NCBI GenBank assembly: GCA_012861695.1
Contig: JAAOOA010000087.1
Location: 434,001-498,000, forward strand
Length of the DNA: 64,000 nt
Source: Trematomus loennbergii
Taxonomy: Eukaryota; Chordata; Actinopteri; Perciformes; Nototheniidae
Direction of reading: 5' to 3'
In this document: positions 35,888 through 49,264 of the stretch, piece after piece
Layout of the letters: each line of letters opens with the position of its first letter
Position numbering within the stretch: the first letter of the stretch is position 1
The notes under the pieces: generated by a model
The model's database searches: none
What the model was told of the DNA's origin: nothing
The model's input: only the letters and a program-made list of their open reading frames with translations
Program-made: the position numbers and the translations under genes

Positions 35888-36826
35888 CAGAGATGGGGTC
35901 GTTACTAAAAAAAAGTAATATATTACACTACTTCGTTACTCTCTACATAAAGTAACTCGTTACTTTACTCGTTACTTTACTCGTTACTTTACTCGCAGGG
36001 CCGGCCCGCCCCTCTCCAACAGGCAGATCACGCAGACTGCTGAAGTTTCAAATGTTCTCTTTAGTTCAGTTTCCATTGTCGCATAAGACTGATCCAGATA
36101 GCTCTGACTATGGCTGTCCTCTGTCTCCTGCTATCTGTATTTTGCGCAGTATATCTCTGAACGATGCGATGGTGATTCCACTGTGCAAATGGGCAACATT
36201 ACCTCTACTATGAAGGATGCTACAAGCCTGTCCATCTCTGCTTTGGTTACCGGTCCTCCAAATTCTAATTTGTGCCGCTTCGGAGTCGGCGGCGGCGACT
36301 CACAACATCCTCACTCTGGGTTCGGGGGTCCTTAGCTATTAGCTTCACCTTAGCATGTGTTCTTTGCAGGTGTTTGTTGAGGTTTGACGTGGTGTTTGCA
36401 GCAGTGTATAACAGCTTCTGGCCTGGACACAGTTTGCACCTCACCGTCACATTCCTGTCTATTCTTCGGACAAACTCAAAATAATGGGCATACCTCCACC
36501 CCTCGAAAGTTATCGCTGACTCTGCCATGTTTATGCAGCACTGCACGTGGATATGTGGACGTGCGAGTCGCGCAGATTACGTACATATAAACCTGCGGCG
36601 GAAACCCCTCTTGTCTGTCAGTGTGATTATGACTGATTTTATAAAAGTAACGAAGTAACGCGTGTCGGGGCAATGTTAGTAACTGTAGTGTGATTACTGA
36701 ATTATAAAAGTAACGCGTTACACTACTCCGTTACAGACAAAAGTAATATTATTACAGTAACGCGTTACTTTGTAACTTTGTTACTTTGTAACTTTGTTAC
36801 TTTGTAACACGTTACACCCAACTCTG
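35888..36826. mobile_element. hAT element with BED zinc-finger fragment
   Basis: The ends CAGAGATGGG and, inverted, CAGAGTTGGG are flanked by a perfect 8-bp duplication GTGATCAC (35880-35887 and 36827-36834). The left arm holds the octamer once (near 27710). The ends carry repeated 'gttactttactc' and 'taactttgttacttt' blocks, typical subterminal transposase-binding repeats. Confidence 0.9.
36265..36528 (-). pseudogene. hAT transposase N-terminal BED zinc finger (fragment)
   Basis: Starts MAESAITFEGWRYAHYF. The finger has CKLC followed by LNKHLQRTH, a C-x2-C ... H-x4-H BED-type arrangement that binds transposon ends. The frame ends after 88 codons at 36265; no catalytic hAT domain is present, so the element is non-autonomous. 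Confidence 0.8.
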
Positions 36827-37652
36827 GTGATCACACCGTAAACATTCCCACAATATTCAATGATAGTTTGCAAAAATAGAAAATCTGTCATTAGGTTCGT
36901 TGTACACAAGACTATCGGAGATACAAATGGAGCTGCTTTCTTTCCAGTCTAATATTAATGAAAGGAACATCTATTCTGTAAATCTGTAAAACATATTTTT
37001 GATGTGGGTTTTATCAGCTATGCCAAGGCTTAAATAAATGATCAAAATAAAATGTCCTTTTCCTTTCCTTTTCTCTTCTCCACGTTTTTTCCTGGTCTGA
37101 GAGGAGAGGGGTTAACTTAGGAGAGGTAAAGAGTGAAAGGGAAATTCATTCATTTACTCCACCCTAAACAAAAAATCCTGGCGTTTCCCGTAAAAGCGTT
37201 AAAGATCAGAAAGCTTCCAGTGTCCTGAAGTAGTCTGGCTAACAGAGCGATGAACAATCTTATAAACAGGAAATCAATAATTAGGTTTTTCCATTTCCTC
37301 TAGCAGTTTTGGGGTTTAGCCTACTTTCCATTTTGTCACACTGTAAGACTTAGTCATCATGTCAGATCAGTCCATTGGAAATCTCAAAAAAGGTTTCTGA
37401 TATACTTTAGTTAACATAATGAGATAATAAAAGGCAGAAAATGTGGGTTTTACATACTGGTGTGCTGTTTTAACACTCCAGTTCCATGTATTTGTGAAGT
37501 AAAATGCAATAAATCATCCATTAAAGACACAGGAATACATGAGAGTCATTTATTTACATGTTAAAACAAACCATTCACTTTCTTATCAAATATCCAGTAA
37601 GCAGTTCTTTATTATACAGTTTTTTCACCCACCATAGCTCGCCTCATGTGCC

Positions 37653-37654
<2 letters not shown>

Positions 37655-37749
<95 letters not shown>
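37655..37749. repeat. (CA)n microsatellite, right arm
   Basis: Inverted counterpart of 26790-26906. Confidence 0.95.
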
Positions 37750-37751
<2 letters not shown>

Positions 37752-37769
37752 TACACATGAATTACATAA

Positions 37770-38744
37770 CAGTTGTGTAAATTCATGTTCCTAAAATCCC
37801 CCTTTGTTCTGTAAGGTCAAACATTATTTTAGAGGCCTACTTTCCAAAAGCTTCTAAAACCTACATGTAGTGAGGGGGGGCTTGTGCAACTGTGCTAGGC
37901 TAACATTACTATGTTACAACCCTAATGAGGCATAGTGCTGTTACAACATAAATACAACAGATACACAGAGGTTGTTTAACACACACACACACCAAACAAC
38001 ATTACATAATTACATGATATTATAAAATAAAAGTATTTACCAGAGTTTTTCCAGATCAGATCCAAATCAAGCCTCATTGTCTCCAGTGGTCACATGTCTC
38101 TTTCTGGTGAATACTTATCTCTCTCTCTCTAATCTCCTTATAAACCTGAATAGCAATAGCCAGGTCAATGGCTCAAGAACTGGGAACCAATCGGTGTAGT
38201 CCTGCTAGTTAAACAGATTGCATGTTTGTATGGCAGAGAAAATACTTTTTAAAACGTATTCTTTTATAAAAATGTTATATTCAGTAGACGAAGCCTTGTA
38301 TATTTAGAAATTAATAATTTCATTTCACCCACACTCTTAAGTCTGTGCATATTTTTAAGTGTTTACAGCCTTTCTTGGCTCTGATCAACCCCCATGGATC
38401 CTCCCCCAGAATGAATAGCAGGACCAGTAAAACATTTAAAAAAACTTCTCTTTTCTGCTACATACAGCTAATTCTAATATTACCCCAACACAACCTCATA
38501 TAACTTCATATAGGGATTCTTTAATAGTTGTGTGAAGTAATTAAACAATAAAAAAGACAATAGCAGGGGGTCATTAAGATCTTTAAATTATTATTACCCT
38601 CTTTCAAAAAGAGAGTCCCTTGTAGTTAATAAAGTAATTAAACATTAGTTCACAAGCCATACAACTTAAGAGAACATCCTTAGTTAACACAAATCATATT
38701 AAAACTAATCTAAGAGAGGACAATAAAAGTTTTAGGTGACTTAG
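37770..38744. other. Non-coding sequence present only in the right arm
   Basis: No gene recognised. The left arm instead holds a Harbinger-like fragment and a LINE-like tail here. Confidence 0.5.
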
Positions 38745-38864
38745 TGAGTGAAAATTAATGGCTGATAGCAAAATCAGGAGGTGACAGGAGGGGGAGAGGG
38801 AGAGGGAGGGGGACAGGGGGAGACAGTCTCACACACACCCAGACAAAGGCTTATAACATTGTGG

Positions 38865-39630
38865 TGTGGGGGTAGAGATGTTTGTTTTTGCACATTTGTA
38901 TATTTATATATGCATCGGGTCTGAAACCGCGCCCTATTATGCACATTTTCAGGTGTATCACTACGGTACGGACAATCAAGTTGTATCTGCAAAGGAGAAG
39001 CAGACGTGGGAAGTAACTAAGTAGATTTACTCAAGTACTGTACTTAAGCACAATTTTGAGGAACCTGTACTTTAGTATTTCCAATTTTGCTACTTTGTAC
39101 TTCCACTACACTTCAGTTCAGAGGTAAATCGTGTACTTTTACTCCACTACATTTATTGAATACCTTTAGTTACTTTACAGATTTGGATTAATGGTGTGAA
39201 ATATAATCAAGTGTTAAATCAGACTTTAGTTCCACCTGGAGTAAATTCACAAGCTACCCTGCAGTATACAAAGTCATTCAAACTAGCTGCACCTTTAGCA
39301 GCTTTGAGAACACTTTAATGATCAATCATTATAAAACATATCATATATATTATTCTGAAATGGACCAATCTGCACAATGACTACTTTTACTGTCGCTACT
39401 TTAACTATATTTTGATGATCATACTTTTCTACTTTTGCTTGAGTAACATTTTGAGCACAGGACTTTTACTGTAACAGAGTATTCCTACACTCTGGTACTT
39501 CTACTTTTACTCAAGTACAAGATCTGAGTACTTCTACTTTTACTCAAGTACAAGGTCTGAGTACTTCTACTTTTACTCAAGTACAAGATCTTAGTTCTTC
39601 TACTTTTACTCAAGTACAAGATCTGAGTAC
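38865..39630. mobile_element. hAT-derived repeat region, shared with 48080-48520
   Basis: 38865-39030 ('gcatcgggtctgaaaccgcg') is duplicated at 48085-48240. It is followed by a 'gtgggaagtaactaagtag' terminus and the long 'acttttactcaagtac' element. Confidence 0.6.
39495..39630. repeat. 33-bp tandem repeat, four copies
   Basis: Unit core 'acttctacttttactcaagt'. Copy number differs between paralogous places: one at about 18705, two at about 44340, four here. Confidence 0.85.
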
Positions 39631-41068
39631 TGAGATTGCACATTTGTTCACTGTCTCATAGCATATTTTAGTTTACTCAGTGCAGACAGGTTGTATTGAA
39701 TCTTGCAGACACTGCCCTTATTTTAACCTCTTACTCCTTGAGCCAACTCCCTGTTAGAGAACGTGCTATTCAAGCATTGAGTCGCTAACAGGTGAAGGTA
39801 TGTCACCATTGGTTGACAGTTTGAAAGGTTGGGCTATTTTGATTCCTTACTATGTTATCATTAAATAATGCCAGATTAAATTTGAATCTAATACAAAAAG
39901 TGGTCATATGAATTAGTTACTATTTTTTTTAACTTAATTACCTGTGTACTGCAAAATGTATATTCACAATACAAGGCCTTTTTAATGTTTTCAAATCAAA
40001 ATGAGTTTGACTCCCATCTGTACTCTGAGTGGTTTGTTCATATATCATCAATATGGATTAAACAAACTGGATTCAGAGCTGCTGATAGGTGGATTTTGTT
40101 ACCTTTGGACAGGCTGGCTTTGTCTTCCTGTTTCCAGTCTTTATGCTAAGCTAAGCTAACCAGTTGATGGCCTTATTTCTAACAAACATATACAGCAATC
40201 TTAATATCTATGATCAGCTGATCCAAGAGGGTTTTAAATAGTTTATAAAGCTTCAGAAGAACCAAATCTATCAGACAAATGTAGTTAAGTAGAAATGGAA
40301 ATAGTTAAGTACATTTTTTTAAGCTACTTTCCCTAAGTTGAGAACTAGTGAAAACTGTACTTCAGTAAGTACATTTAAAAAAACACAAAATAACATTCTT
40401 TGTTCCTTTTTTTTAATCCATTGAGGCTTTGTTCAAACTTTACAAGCAGTGTGCAGAGAGGTGGACGAAATACAATTAACATAACACAGACAGCTGAGAT
40501 GTAACATTTAATTTCCCTGGTTTGTGAAACCACTGCAGCCTAATGTTTAATGATCAGGTATTGTTGATTCTCCAAGTAACTGTAAATACATTTTGTACCA
40601 ATATACTGTAATTCAATAATCAATCCTGAACTTCCCCTTTAAAACACACCAGAGACCCATCATTTTCCCCTCAATTGAAAATTAAAAAAAATATATATAT
40701 ACAGTATTTTACTAATGAAAAAGGAGTGCATTACTTCCACTAGTAATGTGTGCAAGTATGAAACACTTTTTGAACACACAATTCTGAGACAATAAATACT
40801 TTTCTTGTCCCCCTGACATATAAAGAAGTGGTAAAAGTTTATTTCTGAGTAAATAGTTTTCTGATCACTTCAAGTCATGACGGCAGGTAGTGCAATCCGT
40901 AGAATAAACTAGAGTACATTAGAACATACTCATCAGTATTTATGTGTTTTATGCGTCTCATCAAGGTGAACCATATGTGATCAGATTCTGAAAACAATGT
41001 GTACAAACTTGTTGTACATTTATTACATTTAGTGAGAGTGAATCTTTCTGTAAAATCAAATGGTTGTT

Positions 41069-42689
41069 CTACTCAGTGTGATTGACAGGAGAGATGATCA
41101 GAGGGGCAGAGTTTTTACCACCATATTAAGAGGGACAAAGTATGGGTAGAGTTTCTCTTTGAAGCAGCAGCCAGTGAAGGAGTAGATCAGAGCTGCAGCA
41201 TCAACATCATAAAAGGAGACCAGACCCTCCTCATAATCCACAAACACCCCCACCTTCTCAGGCTGAGACTTCAGAGAGAGACGGACTGAAGGACAGCACA
41301 AGCTTGTACTCATTTTCATTCCTCAACACTATCGTCCAGTAACCATTCTGAGGAGTCGTGTGATGATTCCCTTCCTGTTGATCGACTCTCTGGCCACTCC
41401 TAAATCCACTCAGTCTTCCCTTTAACCTGAACCTCGTAATAAAATCTTCCTGAAGAGAAACTCTGCTTTGCTAAACACGAGCAAGAATCAAATCTCTCTG
41501 GATTGTCTGGGAGATTCTTCTCACATCACCATGTTTAACTTGTTTTCCATCATCAGACAGGATGAGTTGGGATGTGCTGTATCAGGATCAAGAGTCACCT
41601 CCACCTCATACTGCTGGACCCTCTTCAGCTCCACCTCAAGCAGCTTCTTCATCTGTTTACTGAGCGTCTCCTCCAGCTGAGTCACAGCTCTCCTCACAGT
41701 CCCCTCATATGAAGGTGGACGGACCCTGACTTCTGTCCAGTTCTTGGTGGGTGGAGCAGCGTTCAGGGACGTGAAGCTTTGGAGGAGGTGGAGCTGGTCT
41801 TCAGAGCGTGACAGCTGCTCCACCTCAGAGCTTCTCTTCTTCAGCTCAGAGATTTCCTGTTCCAGCTCTTTGATGAAGCCTTCAGCCTGTTCCTCTGTCT
41901 CTCTCTCTTCTCTTTGATGGTGTCGATGAGCTCGGCCTGGCTTCTCTCAACAGACTCCTTCAGAGCGGTGAAGACCTGAACACCATCTGCTATCTCTCTG
42001 TCTGCTCCTTCCTTACTGAGCTCCACTGAGCGATTCATCTCCTGAATCTTCAGTCGTCTCTTCTGGATCATCTGCTGAATTTCAGCCTCTGTCTTCCCCA
42101 GCTCAGCCTTCTTTCCTTCATATCCTTCTTTCAGAGGAACAACATCATGTGTCTTGTGGTCTGAACAGTGCAGAGCATGCAGACACACACCTGGTCGGTC
42201 TTACAGAACAGCTCCAGCAGTTTATCGTGCTTCACACACATCCTGCTTTCCAGGTTCTCCTCAGGGTCGATCAGCTGATGTTTCTTCAGTGAAGCTGTCA
42301 GATGAGGCTCCAGGTGAGTCTCACAGTAGGAGGCCAGACACACCAGGCAGGACTTCAGGGCCTTCAGTCTGGTTCCAGTGCAGACGTCACAGGGAACTTC
42401 TCCTGGTTTGACAACTTGTTGCTCTGAGCTGCTGCTGCTGGCTTTCTGTTGAGCTGACTGTCTGAACTGAGCAGCCATCTCAGAGATGAAAGTGTTGACC
42501 AGCAGCTCAGGCTTGGAAAAGAGCTTATTACAGTTGGGACAGTGACTCGGGACATTTATCCCAGTGTTCAGAGATGCAGGCTTTACAGAAGTTGTGTCCA
42601 CATGGTATGGTGACTGGATCAGTGAACACATCCAGACAGATGGAGCACAGAAACTGATCTTCAGTCAGCAGACAGCTGGCAGCAGACAT
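41069..42689 (-). pseudogene. TRIM25/TRIM21-like E3 ligase, copy 3 (frameshifted)
   Basis: RING, B-box 1, B-box 2, coiled coil and PRY-SPRY in one exon, start at 42689. The longest intact part (42631 to about 42170) covers late RING ([14 protein letters not shown]) through both B-boxes. Two bases are missing in the RING near 42562, others near 42165, in the coiled coil (near 41905, 'tctctcttctc') and in PRY and SPRY (41290-41500). Uniquely among the copies, the C-terminal end is uninterrupted (NSAPLIISPVNHTE then stop at 41069), showing what the family end looks like. The poly(A) signal lies at 41019-41024. Confidence 0.9.
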
Positions 42690-43522
42690 GTCTCTGAGGA
42701 CAAAAGTTTGAAAAAAACACGACTGTAATTACATATTCTCTATTTGCCAGTTCATAGAGTCCTACTATGAACCCGAAAATGTAAACTACCCCAACGTTTA
42801 TGTTAGAAATGACATACATAGACCAAACAACCAAAAACATTTAGGTTTTTTCTGTAAGAATTCAAATTCAAGTTCAAATGAAATCTGGAAAATCATAGCA
42901 GCATTCAGTTTAAACTCTAAGAAACACAATGTGTAAGCTCTAATACTGTTGGGGGATTTTGCCGTTGTTGAACAGAGGAGTGAAACCTCCTGCTGAGCAT
43001 CACTGAAGTTAATACTAGTTGTTAAAAAACAGTAAACGTTATCAGCTTCAAAAGGCAGACAGCAGTTACTACAGAAACAGGTTCAAAGCTCAAGGCTACT
43101 TACCACAGTGTGTACAAATGATATAAGATGAAATCTGTAATTGTCATGCCTTTTTATAAGCAACACTTGTAACATAACACCAGATCCCTTGCTTTGGACA
43201 GTCCAGAACAAATCTATATTTAGATTCTACTTTGTTTAATAGAGTCAATTATAAAGATGTTTTCAAATACAGGAAATATGAAAATAAGTATAAGCTAATG
43301 CTAGCTTTGACTGTATGCTCTCTAACCTAACTTAACCAGAGTTTACATTGTAGTTATATTGTTGGCTGTTGCTAATGTAAATGTTGAGGTTTTTATCTTA
43401 ACTGACACATTTCTATAGTATAATATTCTTTATATGGTAAACTGATGTAATACAGTCAGATTCTGATTTTAATCCAACTTTGACTAAATATTTAGTAAGT
43501 GATGTGTCTGTAGTGTACTCAC

Positions 43523-43645
43523 CAGTGTTTGCAGAGTCCTGCTGTGTTGTTGAGAAAAGCTGCTGGATTCAGTTGAGTGTTTCTTCAGAGAAACAGAGAC
43601 TTGTCTCGGCTGCTGCTCTGCTGTCGCTCAGACAAACTTCAACTT
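43523..43645 (-). other. 5'UTR exon of TRIM copy 3
   Basis: The GTGAGT donor at 43517-43522 (minus strand) and the exon body match the other units. Confidence 0.6.
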
Positions 43646-43649
43646 TGAT

Positions 43650-43666
43650 TTCCGGGAAATGAAACT
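43650..43666 (-). promoter_or_regulatory. GAS with damaged ISRE, TRIM copy 3
   Basis: TTCCGGGAA (GAS) is intact. The ISRE has lost one spacer base (GAAA-T-GAAACT instead of two spacer bases). Confidence 0.45.
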
Positions 43667-44505
43667 CTTCTCTTACAGTGTGTCACCTCTCAGTGGCAGT
43701 TTGCAAGAGGAAGTGGAGGAAGAACTATTGAGGCTTGTTATTTATTTTGTGACGATGCATTTTACAGCTGATCCAAGAGGCTTTTCAAATAGTGTATTGA
43801 GCATAAGTAGGAATATTTTCTCAATACATAAAGGACATCTCTTTACACATCTGGAGATTTATAGCTATATTTCACAACGCTGTGTTATGGTCCCTGTTTA
43901 AGAGCAGCTGGTGAAACACTTCCTCCTCCCTGAACAGACTGTTTGAAAATGGGTCTGTACTTAAGTGCCATTTTTGTTACTTTTACTACTACATTTAATT
44001 AATCCCTTTAGTTACTTCACAGATGTGGATTAATAATGTGAAATATAACCAAGTCTTAAATCAGACTTTAGTTCCACCTGGAGTAAATTCACAAGCTACC
44101 CTGCAGTATACAAAGTCATTCAAACTAGCTGCACCTTTACCAGCTTTGAGAACACTTTAATGATCAATCATTATAAAACATATCATATATATTATTCTGA
44201 AATGGACCAATCTGCACAATGACTACTTTTACTTTTGGCACTTTAACTATATTTTGATGCTATAATACTTTTCTACTTTTACTTGAGTAACATTTTGAAT
44301 GCAATACTTTTACTGTAACAGAGTATTCCTACACTCTGGTACTTCTACTTTTACTCAAGTACAATATCTGAGTACTTCTACTTTTACTCAAGTACAAGAT
44401 CTGAGTACTACTTTTAATTCTCCGACCTCTGAGGAAAAGTCTAAGAACCTGAATGTGACCTTTGACCTCCATTGAACCACAGCTGCTTTGTTTCTTTCTC
44501 CTCAG

Positions 44506-44620
44506 CTTCTCGTGAGCGCTCCATCATCGAGCGCGGCCTGACCCTTCCACAATGTTTCCTGCATTCGCTTCGTCAGACACAGAGCCAGAGAGACTTCCTG
44601 AACATCCAGTCAGACGGCGG
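44506..44620 (+). pseudogene. Astacin exon C, copy 3
   Basis: Matches exon C of copy 2 and has the proper donor (GGCGG|gtaaac). Two bases are missing near 44543 and one near 44580, so the reading frame is wrong for about 12 codons and then comes back. The exon could be a real variant or consensus error. Confidence 0.75.
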
Positions 44621-44672
44621 GTAAACCTCGTATTTGTAAACCTACTTTGCAAAAAACAGATTATGATTCTTG

Positions 44673-45064
44673 AAGGTCTCCTATTGTACTATTTTGAGGC
44701 ATCCTTTTTTTTTTTTCCTGCTTTTTTACACATACTCTCTCCAGTACAGGTTAGCTCTGAGTGTTAGCGATGCTTGCTAATTTAAACAAAGACCATATTA
44801 CGTCCAAAACACGTAGCAACGTTTCTGATAGCAAGGTTTCTGATAGGGCCATGGGTGTAAAGCCCGCCCACATTTCCGATATTACGTCATATCGGACGCA
44901 AATCTGGATCAGCTCCGTTGTTCCCCCGTTTTTAGAGATTTGGGTACGGAGGAAAAGAGAGAGGGTTTTATTTTCTGACACTTTGTGAGTTCCCTGACAC
45001 ACCGGGGACACATCTTTATGTACAAAGGGCATGAAAAAGTGCAATTTGCATGATAGGAGACCTT
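44673..45064. mobile_element. MITE 'aggtctcctat' in the astacin intron, copy 3
   Basis: Orthologous to 18994-19400, same intron position. Confidence 0.7.
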
Positions 45065-45082
45065 TCAATTGTGTTTTTGCAG

Positions 45083-45257
45083 CTGTTACTCGTACGTGGG
45101 GCGTCGGGCTACTCCCAGACGGTGTCTCTGGACCGGCAGGGCTGCCTGTATCACAGCACGGTTCAACACGAGCTGCTGCACGCGCTCGGGTTCAACCACG
45201 AGCAGTGCGCTGACAGAGACCAGCACATCCGCATCCTGTGGGAGAACATCCAGTCCG
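45083..45257 (+). pseudogene. Astacin exon D (zinc helix), copy 3
   Basis: Full-length exon: CYSYVG start, then HELLHALGFNHEQC with all zinc ligands, then DQHIRILWENIQSG and a GT donor in phase 1, fitting exon E at 8833. It shares the one-base loss near 45106 with copy 2. Three bases are missing after HEQC, so the conserved Arg of HEQxRxDRD is absent (HEQCADRD). No exon E or F follows in this unit. Confidence 0.85.
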
Positions 45258-45798
45258 GTCTGTATCCTAAACGTTCTTATTATACATCCATGCTCTAAAA
45301 ACACCCTCAAATAAGCCCTTAATAAGTATTTTTTAAAACATCATCCGAGGCGTGTCCCATGTCTCACCTGCACCACCTCTCTAGACCTCGGCCTGGGTTT
45401 TAAACACTTTTAAGGACACTTGGTTGACTTTATTTTAAGATATTCCCTCCCCGTGTGCCTACTAACCCGTGTGTATTTTATATTTTTATTTTACATTTTA
45501 CATATTTGTTTTATATTTTACATATTTTAATATTTGGGTTGATATGTTTTTATTACAAGTACTTATTTAAAAAAAAGGCACTTTTATGTATTTATTTATC
45601 ATTTTTTAACACTAATTTGACCTGCATGCCGATTTTAAACAAAGTCAACATCGGTTCTTTTAGCCAGATGTTTTTAACCCACTTACCAGGTCTTTTACCA
45701 GATGTTGTGGTACGCAGACCTCGGACACCCCACCACGCTGCGTTCCTAACCAACCTTTTGGAAGTACTTTTGGTCCCCACAAGGATAGTGATGCTAGG

Positions 45799-45898
<100 letters not shown>

Positions 45899-45929
45899 GT
45901 TTATGGTGTTAGCATCATTGAATGTATCT

Positions 45930-47689
45930 CTTATAGTCTTGTTGACTAGAACTCAAGGAGGACATTAACTCTGATCGAGCTTTTAATGAATGAACAACGA
46001 TGGCTTTGTACAGAAAGGACTCTGATAGAATGAATGACAGGGGTAATAACACAGTATACTTTATTTGAAAGACAAATTAATACATAAAAACATATTCAAG
46101 ATAAAAATAAAGTACCTCAGAATGTAAGTACAGTAAAATCTTGACTGCATGTAAGTGTAGATGTTTGTCCACTAGGGGGCGAACATCCTCACAGTTCACA
46201 TGGAGAGACTGCTAACACACCTTTACAGAACTGCTTTAATGACACAGGTATTTAAGCATCACCACTAAAACTATTGTGTTTCCCTCAGAATGGAAATGGA
46301 AAATCAGCATTTACTTTAATGAGAAGTTTCAAATGTACGCCTCAATCCAGAAATGCCACTGAAAAACAAGTGAAATAACACATTTATGTTCACATACTAT
46401 TTAAAACACAGCTTGCTCAATCATCCTCAGTGTCATCTACACAGTGATCCTTCTTTAAAGATCGTTATGCAGTGTAAATAAACACAACTGAAGCACAAAC
46501 AAAAGAACATTTTCTATTTTAAAGGAAGACAATACAGCAGGGAGGACACAAAAGCATTTTCAAGCTAATGTAACTTTCCTTTTCAAGTCATGTGTGGCTC
46601 TTTCCTCGTCTGTCGATCAGTGAAAGTCAATCTCAACCGTCTCCATCCTGATCTCCCACATTCCTCCCGCTCCTCAGTGATGGACACGTCTCTGAAATCT
46701 TTGTCTCTCTCTCTGCCCTGAGGCGACACGTCGGGACTCTCTCTCTCAGAGGCAGATATCTGAGGGAACAACGTCAACATGTCAGAACTGCTTTTACTTT
46801 CAGGCAGAAGAGAGGCCATGTTGTTCGTGTCCTTTAATTGTCTTCATATAAGGCCAGACAGAAGAGGTCAAAGCATAAGAGAGTATGCATCAGAATCAGA
46901 ATCAAGTTTATTGCCAGGTACGTTTAAACATACAAGGAATCTGCTTTGGTATCTGGTGGTGCGAACATAAACAATCTAAAGAAATAAGTTGCAAAGTATA
47001 TATGTTAGAGCCAGTATTTTGTTTTTATAAGAAAGGCCACCTAATCGTGACGTCTGTAGTCAACACACTATGAAAGACTACAATTCCCACGGCGCCTCCT
47101 TTAAGTGACAGTGATGGGCAGCAACCTGTCAGAAAGACGCCGTCGAGGAACAGTTTTTAACCGTTCAATTACCCTTTAAGTTATTAAGTTATATTTCAAG
47201 AAAGAAAGAACACCTAAGTTGTTTGTTATTTTATTTGAGTTTTGCCTATTTGTTTTGACTATTGTAAAGGCCTCTTTTCTTTGTTGCATGTGTACAAGTT
47301 TGTTATTTTATTTTGAGCAAACACATCGCATCATATCATCAAAATCATCGGAGGCCAAGCAACTCTTCAACTGTAAGTAACACAAAGATAAAGGAAAGAA
47401 AACGAGTTAAAAATGTCTGTTTAAGGCGTCTAGTGGCTTGATAGAAAAATAAGGAAGGAAGCCACGACAATATATATAAGGAAAATAAAGAATAAGTATT
47501 TTTAAGAAACAATTTAGCATTAAAAATGTACAGTATTTACAACACATTCAAATGTAACTATATACAAATAACCTTAAGCTAAAGAACATGGGTAGTATTG
47601 TGTGTGCATGCTGTGTGTGAAATGAACAGAAACAATAGCTCTAATAACTCTAGAAGAAGCAGTACTAACATCCCTTAAGTGCCAAAATA
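45930..47689. repeat. Segmental-duplication flank, copy 3
   Basis: Collinear with 21456-26398 but without the hAT-like element, whose empty site is near 46090. It ends at 47689 after 'taagtgccaaaata'. Confidence 0.85.
46583..46759 (-). CDS. Possible terminal exon of an unidentified gene, copy 2
   Basis: Same acceptor context as 25339-25470. In this copy the frame after the acceptor (ISASERESPDVSPQGRERDK...) stays open to 46583. Arg/Glu/Ser-rich, no known domain. The frame differs from copy 1 by a 5-base indel, which argues against strong coding constraint. Confidence 0.3.
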   Translation of the reverse strand: MSASERESPDVSPQGRERDKDFRDVSITEEREECGRSGWRRLRLTFTDRQTRKEPHMT

Positions 47690-48080
47690 CCAGGATGTAC
47701 TTCTGCATGGGGTCACATTTTCCATTTAAGCGTGCTTTCCTTACGGTGGCCTACAGGTGCAAATGCGTTACAATGGACCACGAGAAGAAACATCTTCACC
47801 AACTTGAGGAAACATGTGTAGCGTTTACTAAAAGTGAACAAAACGCTGCAAATAAAGAAACTAAATAAACAACACGGACCCTAAAAAGTGACGCACACAG
47901 TTGGGACCGGAGCACTTAGTGATGTTCAGGGATTATAAAGTGTGCCAACTGTCTCTGTTGTTGGAAACTTACCTAAAATAAAATGTTTACTGACTTATTT
48001 TAACAATGCGATCGCATGATTCCTTCAGATATTATTGCAGATCTGCTGCAAGTTAGCTAGCTAACCTAGCATGTGTTGTA
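47690..48080. other. Unmatched non-coding interval
   Basis: I see no gene, repeat partner or RNA in this stretch. Confidence 0.4.
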
Positions 48081-49264
48081 ACGGGGGTAAAGATGTTTGT
48101 TTTGGAACATTTGTGTATTTATATATGCATCGGGTCTGAAACCGCGCCCTATTATGCACATTTTCAGGTGTATCACTACGGTACGAGACTAAATCAAGTT
48201 TTATCTGCAAAGGAGAAGCAGACGTGGGAAGTAACTAAGTAGATTTACTCAAGTACTGTACTTAAGCACAATTTTGAGGAACCTGTACTTTAGTATTTCC
48301 ATTTGTTGCTACTTTGTACTTCTACTCCACTTCAGTTCAGAGGTAAATGGTGTACTTTTACTCCACTACATGTATTTAATACTTTAGTTACTTACAGATC
48401 TGATATGAGATACTTCTCTACTTTTACTTGAGGAACATTTTGAACGCAGACTTTTACTGTAACAGAGTATTCCTACACTCTGGTACTTCTACTTTTACTC
48501 AAGTACAAGATCTGAGTATTTTTGATGTAATATTTATTATTTAGCAGACCATTCACATGCACACAAACCTCCAGAACACACTACAGGAAAGGGGAAACCC
48601 CAAAAGCATAACAGTGCCTCTTTAATACTTCTTCCACTACTTGCACTCAGTCAGTCAGACAGTTCAATGTCAGTGAGGTTTTTTGTGCTCTCGTTTTTTA
48701 AAGGTCAAAGTCAGTAATGGCGCATTTCAGACGGGACGTTTGCAGTCAGTTAGTCTCACCTGTACAGGCAGTGCTGGAGTGTGTTCAAGGTGAAGAATGA
48801 GATCATAATCATTAGAAGCAGTCCAACCAGTCAGACCGCTCTCACTGACACAGGCTGCAGCCATCAGACACTTAGATTAGCTTAGTTTAGCATATATGCT
48901 AGGAAAAGGGGGGAAATAGTGAGTGACAAAATACACATTCAAGTGTACTTAATATATCTCTGTACGAAAACTGAAATGTAAAAACAATTTAGCAACTTGT
49001 TTTGGTCCCAGCCAAGAAATAGCCCGACCCATAATCCTCTGTTAAACGTCTTATTGATGTTTTTACTCCTCTGATTTGGTATGGATTAAACAAACTGGAT
49101 TCAGAGCTGCTGATAGGTGGATTTTGTTACCTTTGGACAGGCTGGCTTTGTCTTCCCCTGTTTCCAGTCTTTATGCTAAGCTAAGCTAACCAGTTGATGG
49201 CCTTATTTCTAACAAACATATACAGCAATCTTAATATCTATGATCAGCTGATCCAAGAGGTTTT

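Larger units (their letters stand above)
32838..38815. repeat. Large inverted duplication, right arm
   Basis: Mirror of 26399-29415, longer because of later insertions (Harbinger-like 33990-35110, hAT 35888-36826), about 580 unmatched bases at 33009-33590 and about 1 kb at 37770-38744. It lacks about 400 bases present in the left arm (28395-28790). Confidence 0.9.
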
